A stretch of DNA of 64,000 nt from Chersky-299 sp963749535 (GTDB lineage Bacteria > Actinomycetota > Thermoleophilia > RBG-16-64-13), in contig CAVVNF010000008.1 in NCBI GenBank assembly GCA_963749535.1, forward strand, positions 14,940 through 78,939. The letters run 5' to 3'. The stretch's first letter is position 1. Each line of letters starts with the position of its first letter. Shown piece after piece: positions 39,631 to 47,989 of the stretch. A program made the position numbers and the translations under genes. Under the pieces are notes generated by a model. It saw only the letters and a program-made list of their open reading frames with translations. It made no database searches and had not been told where the DNA came from.

Positions 39631-40136
39631 CTGCTTTCTGCACTTTTGCCGTGAGAGCTCCCCTCAGTGGCCTGCTGCCACCGTTCGGCGCCGCCGGAGC
39701 TCAGCGCTTCCACGGTGATCACCCGTGTCTCCAGGCTTTCGTGCTTGAGGGTCACCGCCCACGCCGGAGCCGGCAGACGCCCCAATCCGGCCTCCGGCCA
39801 CTCGACGAACGTCACGGCGTCTTCGCGTGCATAGTCCTCCAAGGCAAGCGCATCCTCATCGCAGATCTCGTCGAGCCTGTAGAGATCGAGATGTTGCACC
39901 AACACCGCGCCCGAGTAGATATTGGCGATGGTGAAAGACGGGCTCCTCACACCGTCCGTGACAGAGAGGCACCGCGCCACCGCTCTCACGAAGGTGGTCT
40001 TCCCCGCGCCCAGAGGACCGTAGAGAAGCACCGTGTCTCCCGGGCGCAGAGCATCCGCAAAGAGTTCGGCGATCGCTTCGAGTCGCTCCAGGTGAACGCC
40101 TGGCTCGCACAGGACCTGAACGCCGCGCACTACCAC
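39627..40136 (-). CDS. tsaE: tRNA threonylcarbamoyladenosine synthesis ATPase TsaE
   Basis: P-loop ATPase required for t6A formation. 169 residues, intact. Walker A L-Y-G-P-L-G-A-G-K-T-T-F-V, S-P-S-F-T-I-A-N-I-Y (family motif), H-L-D-L-Y-R-L (Walker B-like region) and F-V-E-W-P-E. Begins inside the end of the uracil-DNA glycosylase gene and overlaps tsaB by four bases. Confidence 0.95.
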   Translation of the reverse strand: MVVRGVQVLCEPGVHLERLEAIAELFADALRPGDTVLLYGPLGAGKTTFVRAVARCLSVTDGVRSPSFTIANIYSGAVLVQHLDLYRLDEICDEDALALEDYAREDAVTFVEWPEAGLGRLPAPAWAVTLKHESLETRVITVEALSSGGAERWQQATEGSSHGKSAESR

Positions 40137-40919
40137 AGGGGCAACTGTTTCTCGCCGCCCGTGGAGTCCCGCCGCAAAACGATAACCGGCGATTCCGGGA
40201 GGGCCGGCTCGTCCGGTTCGTCCACGGCCGACCGCTTCGTCGGCGGCTGTTCAGGGCCCGCGGCCGGCTCCATGGAGAGAAGCTTGCGCAACTTCCCGAA
40301 GTCCTGCTCGAGGACCGTGCGATTGGCAGGCGTGTATAAGGGCGGCTGCAGGGTGAAAGACAGGGAAGATGACAGTCTGCACGCCCGCCAACGTGACATC
40401 TTTTGCCCTACCGTGGACGGCCGTGATGCTGAGTTCCGTGCCGGCGAGCAAATGCGTCGCGAACCGGCCCAGAGTGCAGACTACTCGTGGGCGGATGACG
40501 GCTATCTGGTCCATGAGGTGGGGACTGCAAGCCTCGATCTCGTCAGGAAGGGGATCGCGGTTCTCGGGAGGACGGCATTTCACGACGTTCGCGATGTAGA
40601 CGTCGGCCCGGGTGAGCCCGATCCCAGCCAGGAGCTCCGTCAAGAGCTTGCCTGCCCGGCCCACGAACGGCTCTCCCAGGCGATCTTCGTGATAGCCCGG
40701 GCCTTCTCCCACGAACATCAGGTCCGCGATCGGGCTCCCGACTCCAAAGACGACCTGGGTGCGCTCACTGCAAAGACCGCATTTGCAGCAGTCCTTGACG
40801 GCCTCGGCTTGGGCCTGCAGCGCTTCCGCCCCGGCAGCAGCGTCTTTCGGCTCCACCACGTCCATCCCTCCCGCCAGCAGTTCGCGCAGGACGCCCGCGC
40901 GACCCGCATTTGAACTCAT
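40130..40919 (-). CDS. Uracil-DNA glycosylase, family 4 (frameshifted)
   Basis: Iron-sulfur glycosylase removing uracil from DNA. Cysteines C-C-K-C-G-L-C near residue 43 and C-R-P-P-E-N-R-D-P are cluster ligands. Motif A is G-E-G-P-G-Y-H-E-D and the final motif H-P-A-A-A-L lies near 40340, where one extra base breaks the frame (L-Y-T-P-A-N-R-T follows). The C-terminal tail of about 50 residues is Pro/Glu-rich. The start is uncertain. ATG 40919 is used, but ATG 40930 in the next frame gives M-P-I-Y-E-F-K-C-G-S-R-G-R, strikingly like the start of an FmdB zinc-ribbon protein. Confidence 0.9.
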
Positions 40920-40930
40920 AGATCGGCATG

Positions 40931-41221
40931 TCTACAAGGGTAGCAGATGGTCCCAGACCTATACGGCTGAGCTTTTCCCTCTTTCGGAAGGCTGATATCC
41001 TTCCTAAGCGCCCACTAGATGGGCGACGTTCAGGATTTTCGGTCCGGGGACCGTCTACCGTTCGGAGGCGGAGCCGCCAGGGGCCGATCGTCCGGGGCGT
41101 CGGGATCGACGTAACGAAAAGCCGTGTCTGGTATCTGTACTGGAACTGGAACAGGCGGTGCGCGATAGGTACCGAGCCCATAGTCACGGAGGGGCCCCGC
41201 CCTCCACATCCCCTCGAGGGC
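40931..41221. other. Intergenic region between divergent genes
   Basis: About 290 bases between the uracil-DNA glycosylase gene (minus) and the DUF2520 gene (plus). It presumably holds both promoters. I see no confident -35/-10 pair, RNA structure of a known class, or small gene. GC-rich short palindromes (GGCGGAGCCGCC near 41060) are present. Confidence 0.5.
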
Positions 41222-42167
41222 ATGCGCTTCGTGGTCATCGGTGCCGGCCGCTTGGGCGGCTGCCTCGCCCGTAGTCTGACAGCTGAGGGTGCCTCGCTTG
41301 CAGGCTATCTCACCCGTTCTCCCGCCGGAAGCAGGCGCGCCCAGACCCTTCTACAGATTGCTCCAAGTCGCGGGCTCGACGACCTCGTCGCTTCGGCCCC
41401 CGGACTCTACCTACTGACCGTCCCCGATGACGTTCTGCCTCAGGTCGCTGCCGATCTGGCCTCGGCGCTCACGGGGACCAGTAGAACCGATGCCTGCGCC
41501 AAAGCGCCCAAAGCCCCCGTCGTCATGCACACGAGCGGGGTCAGCCTCGATCCGGGTCCTGGATCCCTGCCGGGAGGCGGGCGCCGTCACGCTGGCCTTC
41601 CATCCCCTCCAGACGTTCAGCGGACTGGAAACCGCTGCGCGTTGTTTCGAGGGTATCGCCGTCGCAGTCACGGCCAGGACAGTGGACGCCGGCGACTTCG
41701 GCTTTCTCGTCGCCCGGGCGTTGGGGGCTCGGCCTTTCGCGTTGGCGGACGAAAGACGCGTTCTTTATCATGCGGCCGCTTGTATGGCCAGCAACTACCT
41801 CGTAGCTCTCGAGGCCTGTTCGCAGCGCATCTTCGTCGACGCCGGCCTCCCGGCGGGGCAAGCGCTAGAGCTCTTTCTACCCCTCGTGCGCACGACGGTG
41901 GACAATATTGCCGCCCAGGGCCCGGTGAACGCGCTCACGGGTCCCATAGCTCGGGGGGACCTGCTCACGCTCGGCAGACATGTGGAGGAGCTGCGGCGGA
42001 CCTCTCCCGACCTTCTGCCTCTTTACCGCGTCCTCGGTCTCGCCGCGCTCGAGCTCACACGCGAGGCCGGACGGGTGCCGGCCACCGTCATCGCCCGGAT
42101 GGGTCACCTCCTTGGCGAAGAAAGCCAGCTATCGCACTTAGAAAACGACGATCGGGGAACATCATGA
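41222..42167 (+). CDS. Rossmann-fold DUF2520 protein, possible ketopantoate reductase-like (frameshifted)
   Basis: NAD(P)-binding dehydrogenase-like protein of about 314 residues. The dinucleotide fold is M-R-F-V-V-I-G-A-G-R-L-G-G, followed by L-Y-L-L-T-V-P-D-D and H-T-S-G-V. After a break at about 41555 (one extra G) come A-F-H-P-L-Q-T-F and the helical C-terminal domain with Y-H-A-A-A-C-M-A-S-N-Y-L-V-A-L, both DUF2520 hallmarks. In mycobacteria the DUF2520 gene sits beside panC, and the family has been suggested to reduce ketopantoate. Here panC is 3 kb away on the other strand. Upstream in-frame starts are possible. Confidence 0.85.
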
Positions 42168-42207
42168 CCAACAGTCGCATCCTCTCTGCTTTCGGGAGGC
42201 GCCACCC

Positions 42208-42681
42208 GTGAGAAACGTAAGCGCCCCACAACCCGGCACCGCTACCGAGGGTCACCTACGGGTGATCACGCGCCGCCTCGAATTCTCCACCTCCGGAGAT
42301 GCCGACCTCGTCAACCTCACCTCTGCGGTGCGCTCGCTTCTCGAGGAGTCGGGGCTCTCTGCGGGCTCCGCCACCGTCTTCGTCCCGGGGGCCACGGGCG
42401 GACTCACCACGCTCGAGTTCGAACCGGGGGTAGTCAGAGACTTCCAGCGCTTGTTCGACCGCCTCGTTCCGGTCTCAGCAGAATACGAGCACAACAAGAC
42501 CCATCCGGACGTCAACGGGCATGCTCACGTCCGCGCCGGACTCCTTGGCCCATCCCTCGTCGTACCGTTCGAAGAAGGTCAGCTGTGCTTGGGAAGGTGG
42601 CAGGAGATCTCGTTCGTGTGCTTCGACAATCGGCCGCGCGAGCGGACTGTCGTCGTCCAGTTCATGGGGGTTGCAGAATGA
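42208..42681 (+). CDS. YjbQ family protein (UPF0047, secondary thiamine-phosphate synthase)
   Basis: 157 residues, intact. The family core is clear: V-N-L-T, G-S-A-T-V-F-V-P-G-A-T-G-G-L-T-T-L-E-F, Y-E-H-N-K-T-H-P-D-V-N-G-H-A-H-V-R-A and the end Q-E-I-S-F-V-C-F-D-N-R-P-R. YjbQ proteins have weak thiamine-phosphate synthase activity; their main role is unsettled. GTG at 42208 with GGGAGG upstream. The stop overlaps the next gene as ATGA. Confidence 0.93.
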   Translation: MRNVSAPQPGTATEGHLRVITRRLEFSTSGDADLVNLTSAVRSLLEESGLSAGSATVFVPGATGGLTTLEFEPGVVRDFQRLFDRLVPVSAEYEHNKTHPDVNGHAHVRAGLLGPSLVVPFEEGQLCLGRWQEISFVCFDNRPRERTVVVQFMGVAE

Positions 42682-43986
42682 CCGCCTCAACGCCCATGAA
42701 GCCCGTCCTTCAATTGGCGCTCGACTTCGTCGACCTACCCCGCGCCCTCAAGGTGGCGGAAGAGGCAGTTGCCGGAGGGGCCGACTGGCTGGAAGCCGGC
42801 ACGCCCTTGATCAAGAGCGAAGGCCTCCAGGCAGTGCGCGAGCTACGCTCGCGGTGGCCCGCACCTCACCATCGTGGCCGACATGAAGACCATGGACGCC
42901 GGGCGGGCCGAGGTGGAGTACGCTGCCAAAGCCGGTGCCCGCGTGGTCGGAGTACTGGGAGCGGCGTCCGACGCCACCATCAGCGAATGCATCGAGGCGG
43001 CGCGCAACTACGGCGCCGAGATAATCGTGGACATGGTCCAGGTGACAGACGTCGTGGAGCGGGCCGTAGAAGTCGAGGAGTTGGGCGCCGACTACATCGG
43101 CATTCATGTGGCCATCGACGAGCAGATGCAGGGCAGGACGCCATTCGAGCTTCTCAGGGCTGTGTCCTAAGCCGTGTGGATCCCCATCGCGGTGGCTGGC
43201 GGCATCAACTCGGAAACGGCCGCCTTGGCGATAGAAGCCGGGGCCTCGATCGTCATCGTGGGTGGAGCCATAATGAAAGCCACTGATGCCGCCGCCGCCA
43301 CTCGGCCGATCAAGCAGGCCATGGCGGATCTGGTGTCGGTCAGGTCAGAATACTTCGTACGCGCCATGGGCCCAGACCTACGCGAGATGCTCTCCCGAGT
43401 CTCCGCTGCCAACGTGTCGGACGCTCTCCATCGCACCGGCGATGTCGCCGGGATGCGGCCCCTTACGCCGGGCGCCAAGGTGGTGGGACCGGCTTTCACG
43501 GTCCGCACCTACCCGGGGGACTGGGCCAAGCCGGTGGAAGCCATCGACGTGGCCGCAGGCCGGGGACGTGATGGTCATCGACGCCGGTGGCGTCGCGACC
43601 GGCGGTCTGGGGCGAACTGGCCACCAACTCCGCCATCCAGCGCAAGGTCGCCGGAGTGGTCATCTTCGGGGCGGCCCGCGACACCGGCGACATCCGCGAG
43701 CTTGGGTTCCCGCTCTTCAGCACCCTCGTCACCCCCACGGCGGGTGAACCCAAGGGTTTCGGCGAGATCGGCGTACCTATCAAGATCACCGGCGTCAGCG
43801 TGGCACCGGGCGACTGGATCATCGGCGACGACGACGGCGTGTGCGTGATCCCCAAGGACAAGGCGGTGGAGTACACCAACCGCGCGATGGACATGTTGGA
43901 GAAGGAGAACCGTCTACGCGAGGAGATCCGCGCAGGGAAGCACCCTGAGCCAAGTGGCTTATCTGCTGCGCTGGGAGAAGAAATAG
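42678..43986 (+). CDS. Fused 3-hexulose-6-phosphate synthase and RraA-like protein (multiple frame breaks)
   Basis: One gene of about 435 residues. The first half is an HPS/KGPDC-type barrel: L-A-L-D-F-V-D-L, V-A-D-M-K-T-M-D-A-G (metal and catalytic residues), G-A-D-Y-I-G-I-H-V and A-V-A-G-G-I-N-S-E-T. HPS joins formaldehyde to ribulose-5-phosphate, or does the reverse to supply ribulose-5-phosphate. The second half is RraA/DlpA-like: S-A-A-N-V-S-D-A-L-H-R-T-G, V-I-D-A-G-G-V, G-E-L-A-T and A-P-G-D-W-I-I-G-D-D-D-G-V. Frame breaks at about 42859, 43558, 43604 and 43941 (each +1) and a TAA at 43168-43170 between S and A-V-W-I-P. The same fusion is known in archaea. No hexulose isomerase gene is adjacent. 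Confidence 0.85.
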
Positions 43987-44055
43987 CCGAGAGAAGCCGC
44001 GGGCATTGGGGTACAAGCACCAGAGGTCACCAAGGGAGTGGAAGGAGCCTATCGC

Positions 44056-44634
44056 ATGTCTTTCTTCCGCTGGGCAGCACCGATCTTCAAGATTTCGGGG
44101 CGCAGATGGTCCGAGAAGGACTTCCAGATCATCGGATCCTGGCTGAGCCCTTTTCTTGCGCCCCAAGGCAGGCTGCTCGATCTGGCGGGAGGCACGGGAG
44201 ACCTCGCCGTCGGGCTCGCGCGTACGCTGGGCGTCGAGGTGGTGGTGCTCGACGCGACTCCGCAGATGTTGCTTCGCGTATCTGCTCATCCTTTGGTGAG
44301 CGTCCGCGAGGGACTGGCGGAAGCCATTCCGTTCCCGGCCAGCCACTTCGACGCACTCGTGTGTTCTGACGCCTTTCACCATTTCCGGGACCAGGACGCC
44401 GCGGTCCGAGAGATGGCCAGGGTGGTCCGCCCGGGCGGTGGCGTCCTTCTCCTGGAGATGAACCCGAGCGGACTCTTCTCACCGGTGCGCATGCTCGAGC
44501 GAGCGCTGAGAGAGCCGGCTTCTTTCATGACTCCTCTCGAGTTGGAGAAGTTCTTCGCCGCTCGGGGAATCCCGGGAACCTCAACGCCACAGAGGGGTCT
44601 CAGCTACAGCTTCCTCGGCACTGTCTCCGCCTGA
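44056..44634 (+). CDS. Class I SAM-dependent methyltransferase, UbiE-like
   Basis: 192 residues. SAM motif I L-L-D-L-A-G-G-T-G-D-L, acidic end of strand 2 V-V-V-L-D-A-T-P-Q-M-L, then A-L-V-C-S-D-A-F-H-H-F-R-D and V-V-R-P-G-G-G-V-L-L-L-E. Similar to menaquinone/ubiquinone C-methyltransferases but shorter than UbiE (about 230), so the substrate is open. The ATG at 44056 has GGAAGGAG upstream. It follows the HPS-RraA gene by 69 bases. Confidence 0.85.
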   Translation: MSFFRWAAPIFKISGRRWSEKDFQIIGSWLSPFLAPQGRLLDLAGGTGDLAVGLARTLGVEVVVLDATPQMLLRVSAHPLVSVREGLAEAIPFPASHFDALVCSDAFHHFRDQDAAVREMARVVRPGGGVLLLEMNPSGLFSPVRMLERALREPASFMTPLELEKFFAARGIPGTSTPQRGLSYSFLGTVSA

Positions 44635-44760
44635 ACACCGGCGCCGACACTCCGTCTCCAAAGGGGGCCACGATGAGCCGGCAACTACCAGAAGCGCTTG
44701 GGCCGACGCCAGCACGCGCTGCAGAGACGCCCGCGTGTCAGTATTTTCAGTCTCCACTTC

Positions 44761-45609
44761 TCACCCCCGCACGAACACGTTGTCGATGAGGCGGGTGCCC
44801 CCAAAGCGCGCGGCAAGGGCTATCAGGCACTCACCCTCGACCCTCGCGACCGGGAGCAGACTGTCAGTCCCCACGATCTCCACGTACTCCACATCACCCA
44901 GGGAAGCTTGAGCCAAGAGCTCATCCATCTCCCGCTTGATCGCAGCCACGTCTCGCACGCCGCGGGCGACGGCCGCCTCAGCAGCCCGTAAAGCCTGATA
45001 GAGAGCCGGCGCCTGCGCCCGCTGCTCTGGCGTGAGATACAGGTTGCGCGAGCTCATCGCCAATCCATCGGCTTCCCGCACCGTGGGGCAGCCGACCAGC
45101 TCCACCGGTAGGTCAAGGTCTCGCACCATGCGGCAGATGATGACGAATTGCTGCGCATCTTTCAGCCCGAAATAGGCCTTGTCCGGCTGGCAGATGTCGA
45201 GGAGCTTCGCCACCACGGTAGTGACCGCTCGAAAATGTCGCGGACGCGAGGCGCCGCAGAGCCTCTCACCCAGGCCCTCTACCTCCACCCAGGTGGCGAA
45301 GCCGGGAGGGTACATCTCATCCGGTTCCGGGCAGAAGCCCACGTCCACCCCAGCCTCGTAAGCCAGAGCCAGGTCGCGGGCGAGGTCGCGGGGATATCGC
45401 TGCAGATCCTCGGTGGGACCGAATTGGGGAGGATTCACGAAAATCGAAGCTACGACCAGGCCGTTCTCGGACCGGGCGCGTCGCATCAGAGACAGATGAC
45501 CTTCGTGCAGCGCTCCCATCGTGGGCACCAAACCGACGGGTTTGCCGGCCGTACGCGCGTCCGCCACCTTCTCGCGCAGCTCGGCGATCGTGGCGACACT
45601 GGAGATCAT
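44761..45609 (-). CDS. panC: Pantothenate synthetase
   Basis: Condenses pantoate and beta-alanine with ATP. 282 residues. L-V-P-T-M-G-A-L-H-E-G-H-L-S-L (ATP HIGH-like motif), F-V-N-P-P-Q-F-G-P-T-E-D, Y-F-G-L-K-D-A-Q-Q and M-S-S-R-N-L-Y-L. The ATG at 45609 gives the standard N-terminus M-I-S-S-V-A-T-I-A-E-L-R; the frame is open upstream only as a shadow. The P1 peptidase gene ends five bases before. Confidence 0.96.
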   Translation of the reverse strand: MISSVATIAELREKVADARTAGKPVGLVPTMGALHEGHLSLMRRARSENGLVVASIFVNPPQFGPTEDLQRYPRDLARDLALAYEAGVDVGFCPEPDEMYPPGFATWVEVEGLGERLCGASRPRHFRAVTTVVAKLLDICQPDKAYFGLKDAQQFVIICRMVRDLDLPVELVGCPTVREADGLAMSSRNLYLTPEQRAQAPALYQALRAAEAAVARGVRDVAAIKREMDELLAQASLGDVEYVEIVGTDSLLPVARVEGECLIALAARFGGTRLIDNVFVRG

Positions 45610-45614
45610 CCGGA

Positions 45615-46557
45615 CTAGAGGTCCTTGAAGGCCCGCACCGCGCCCAGACCGTCGGCAAGCTTGACGGCACGGCGGATGCTCAAGGCGACCGCCCGAGCAG
45701 CCCCGACGCTCACCTGGAGACGTTCGAAGGCTTCTCTCCCGTAGCCATGACGAACACACAGTCTCCGTCCACCGGGGTATGGACCGGACTGACTGCTCTC
45801 GCCATACCATCGTGACCGGCCCGAGCCACTAAGTGACAACCGACCTTGTCCAGCGTCGCGTTCGTGATGACGACAGATATGGTCGTGCTTTCCAATCCGA
45901 CGAACGTGGGAGCCTCGGACAGAGAGAGAACGTGTTCCTCGCTGTTCAGGAACTCGCCCCCATCGCGCGCCCCTGCCACGATGGAACCATCCTCTTCGAT
46001 CACATCCCCCAGAGCGTTCACCACGGAAAAGGCACACACCACCACGCCGCCGCCCATCCGGACGCTGGCCATGGCGACGCCGCCCTTCATGGCCGCCGTC
46101 TCGCCTAGGAGTTTGCCTACCGACGCCCCGGTACCTACCCCCACCGAACCCTCTTCGGCAAGACGGCCGGCGCCGACCGCGGCTTTGTAGGCGTCACCCG
46201 CAAGCGGACACGCAGTGGCGCTCCCCAGTCCCAGATCGTAGATCACGGCGCCCGAAACAGTGGGATCCGGGCGTACGGTGTCTTGTATCCGTACCCTCGC
46301 TCTCTGAGAAAAGCTGTGACCCCGGCCGCAGCCCCCAGACCTGGGGCGCTCCCGCCGGTAAGAAGGAGGCCGTGAAGCTCGTTCACAGAGCTCAAGGGCG
46401 AAAGGAGAGCGGTATCCAGCGTCCCCGGCGCACCGCCGCGTATGTCTACCGAAGCTACGACCCCGGCTGGAGCAAGAATCGCCGTGCAGCCGGTCAGACC
46501 CTCCCGGTCTGTGAAGTGCCCCACATAGATGCCTTCGATAGGGATCTCAACGGCCAT
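45615..46557 (-). CDS. P1-family (DmpA/BapA) N-terminal-nucleophile peptidase (two frame breaks)
   Basis: Self-processing aminopeptidase of about 314 residues. G-L-L-L-T-G-G-S-A-P-G-L-G-A-A-A-G-V, I-Y-D-L-G-L-G, G-T-G-A-S-V-G-K-L-L-G and M-K-G-G-V-A-M-A-S match the family. T-I-S-V-V-I-T-N-A-T-L-D-K-V-G-C is the segment where short actinobacterial members carry the processing site. Breaks near 46254 and 45737 each need one base added; the second restores the C-terminal A-R-A-V-A-L-S-I-R-R-A-V. ATG at 46557 has GGAG upstream. Some relatives release beta-alanine from beta-peptides, notable beside panC. Confidence 0.85.
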
Positions 46558-46599
46558 GAACGCTCCTCTCCAGCTTCGACCCAGGCTCGAGACGAGCAG

Positions 46600-47916
46600 C
46601 TATCTCGAGTTCTTCCGCATCTGTTCTAGGAATTCGCCGTTGGACTTTGTTTCCTTCAGCTTGTCGATTAGCAGCTCTATCGCCGCATTCGGGTCGAGCG
46701 CATGGAGCACCGAGCGCAGTTTCCAGACCATCTTGGCCTCGTTCGGGTCCATGAGAAGTTCTTCCTTGCGTGTCCCTGAGTTCTCGATGTCGATAGCCGG
46801 GAAGATCCGTTTGTTGGCCAGTTGCCTCGTGAGCCGCACCTCCCAGTTGCCGGTGCCTTTGAATTCCTCGAAGATCACCTCGTCCATCCGCGACCCGGTC
46901 TCGACGAGAGCCGTGGCCAGGATCGTGAGGGAGCCGCCTTCCTCGATGTTCCGCGCTGCGCCGAAGAACTTCTTCGGAGGATACAAGGCGGTGGAGTCCA
47001 CACCACCCGAGAGGATTCGACCGCTGGCCGGCGCCTGTAGGTTGTAAGCTCGGGCCATCCGCGTGATGGAGTCGAGCAGCACGACGACGTCTTTCCCTAC
47101 CTCTACAAGGCGCTTGACACGCTCCAGCACCAACTCTGTCACCTGGACGTGGTTCTCGCAGGGCTGGTCGAAGGTGGAGCTGACCACCTCGCCGCTCACT
47201 GTCCGTTCCATGTCGGTGACTTCCTCGGGACGTTCATCCACGAGCAGCACGAGAAGATGCACTTCCGGGTTGTTGGCCGTTATCGAGTTCGCGATCTCTT
47301 TCAGGATCGTAGTCTTGCCGGCCTTCGGAGGAGACACGATCAGACCGCGTTGGCCCTTGCCGATGGGACTGATGAGATCCATCACCCGGGCCGCGATCTT
47401 GTCGGGGCCGATCTCCAGGCGCAGACGCTCATCCGGGAAGAGTGGCGTCAGAGAATCGAACGTGGGACGATGCCGCGCCTGTTCTGGGTCCATCCCGTTC
47501 ACCGACTGGATCTTGAGCAGAGCGTGATATTTCTCGTTGTCGCGAGGGGTCCTCACTTGGCCGTTGATCTCATCCCCGCGCCGCAACTTGAAACGCCGGA
47601 TCTGCGACAACGACACATAGATGTCCGAGTCCGACTGCGTGTAGCCTTGGGTCCGCAGGAAACCGTAACCATCCGGGAGGATATCGAGCAGGCCGGTGCG
47701 GAATTGCAGCCCCCGGTCCAGCGCCTGTTCGTTCAGGATCTTCATGATGAGATCCTGCTTGGAATACTTCCTGAAGTTCTTGATGCCCAGCTCGCCCGCC
47801 ACCATGTGGAGGTCGGAGAGCAGCTTTGGCTCGAGTTCGGCTATTGCCATGGTCATTCGCCCGCCTCTAGTCTCATCGTTCTCATGTTCTCTATCCTCGC
47901 CGTTATTCAATTCCAT
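46600..47916 (-). CDS. rho: Transcription termination factor Rho
   Basis: Hexameric RNA-DNA helicase. 438 residues, intact. The N-terminal Rho domain (L-S-D-L-H-M-V-A-G-E-L-G-I) and RNA-binding CSD (G-Y-G-F-L-R, D-I-Y-V-S-L-S-Q-I-R-R) precede the ATPase with P-P-K-A-G-K-T, L-L-V-D-E-R-P-E-E-V-T-D-M and L-L-D-S-I-T-R-M-A-R-A-Y. It lacks the long disordered insert of Streptomyces and Mycobacterium Rho. An alternative start is the second ATG group at about 47856. Confidence 0.96.
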   Translation of the reverse strand: MELNNGEDREHENDETRGGRMTMAIAELEPKLLSDLHMVAGELGIKNFRKYSKQDLIMKILNEQALDRGLQFRTGLLDILPDGYGFLRTQGYTQSDSDIYVSLSQIRRFKLRRGDEINGQVRTPRDNEKYHALLKIQSVNGMDPEQARHRPTFDSLTPLFPDERLRLEIGPDKIAARVMDLISPIGKGQRGLIVSPPKAGKTTILKEIANSITANNPEVHLLVLLVDERPEEVTDMERTVSGEVVSSTFDQPCENHVQVTELVLERVKRLVEVGKDVVVLLDSITRMARAYNLQAPASGRILSGGVDSTALYPPKKFFGAARNIEEGGSLTILATALVETGSRMDEVIFEEFKGTGNWEVRLTRQLANKRIFPAIDIENSGTRKEELLMDPNEAKMVWKLRSVLHALDPNAAIELLIDKLKETKSNGEFLEQMRKNSR

Positions 47917-47989
47917 CGCTTCCGTCCTACGCCCCCTGTTGATGCAGGTTCTTGTTCGCTATCGATTCAACCCACCCGTGCTGCAGACC

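Noticed and set aside
44673..44789. 38-codon plus-strand frame with a good AAGGGGG site after the UbiE-like gene
   Set aside because: The peptide looks non-conserved and the last part overlaps the end of panC; it may be chance or the stump of a lost gene.
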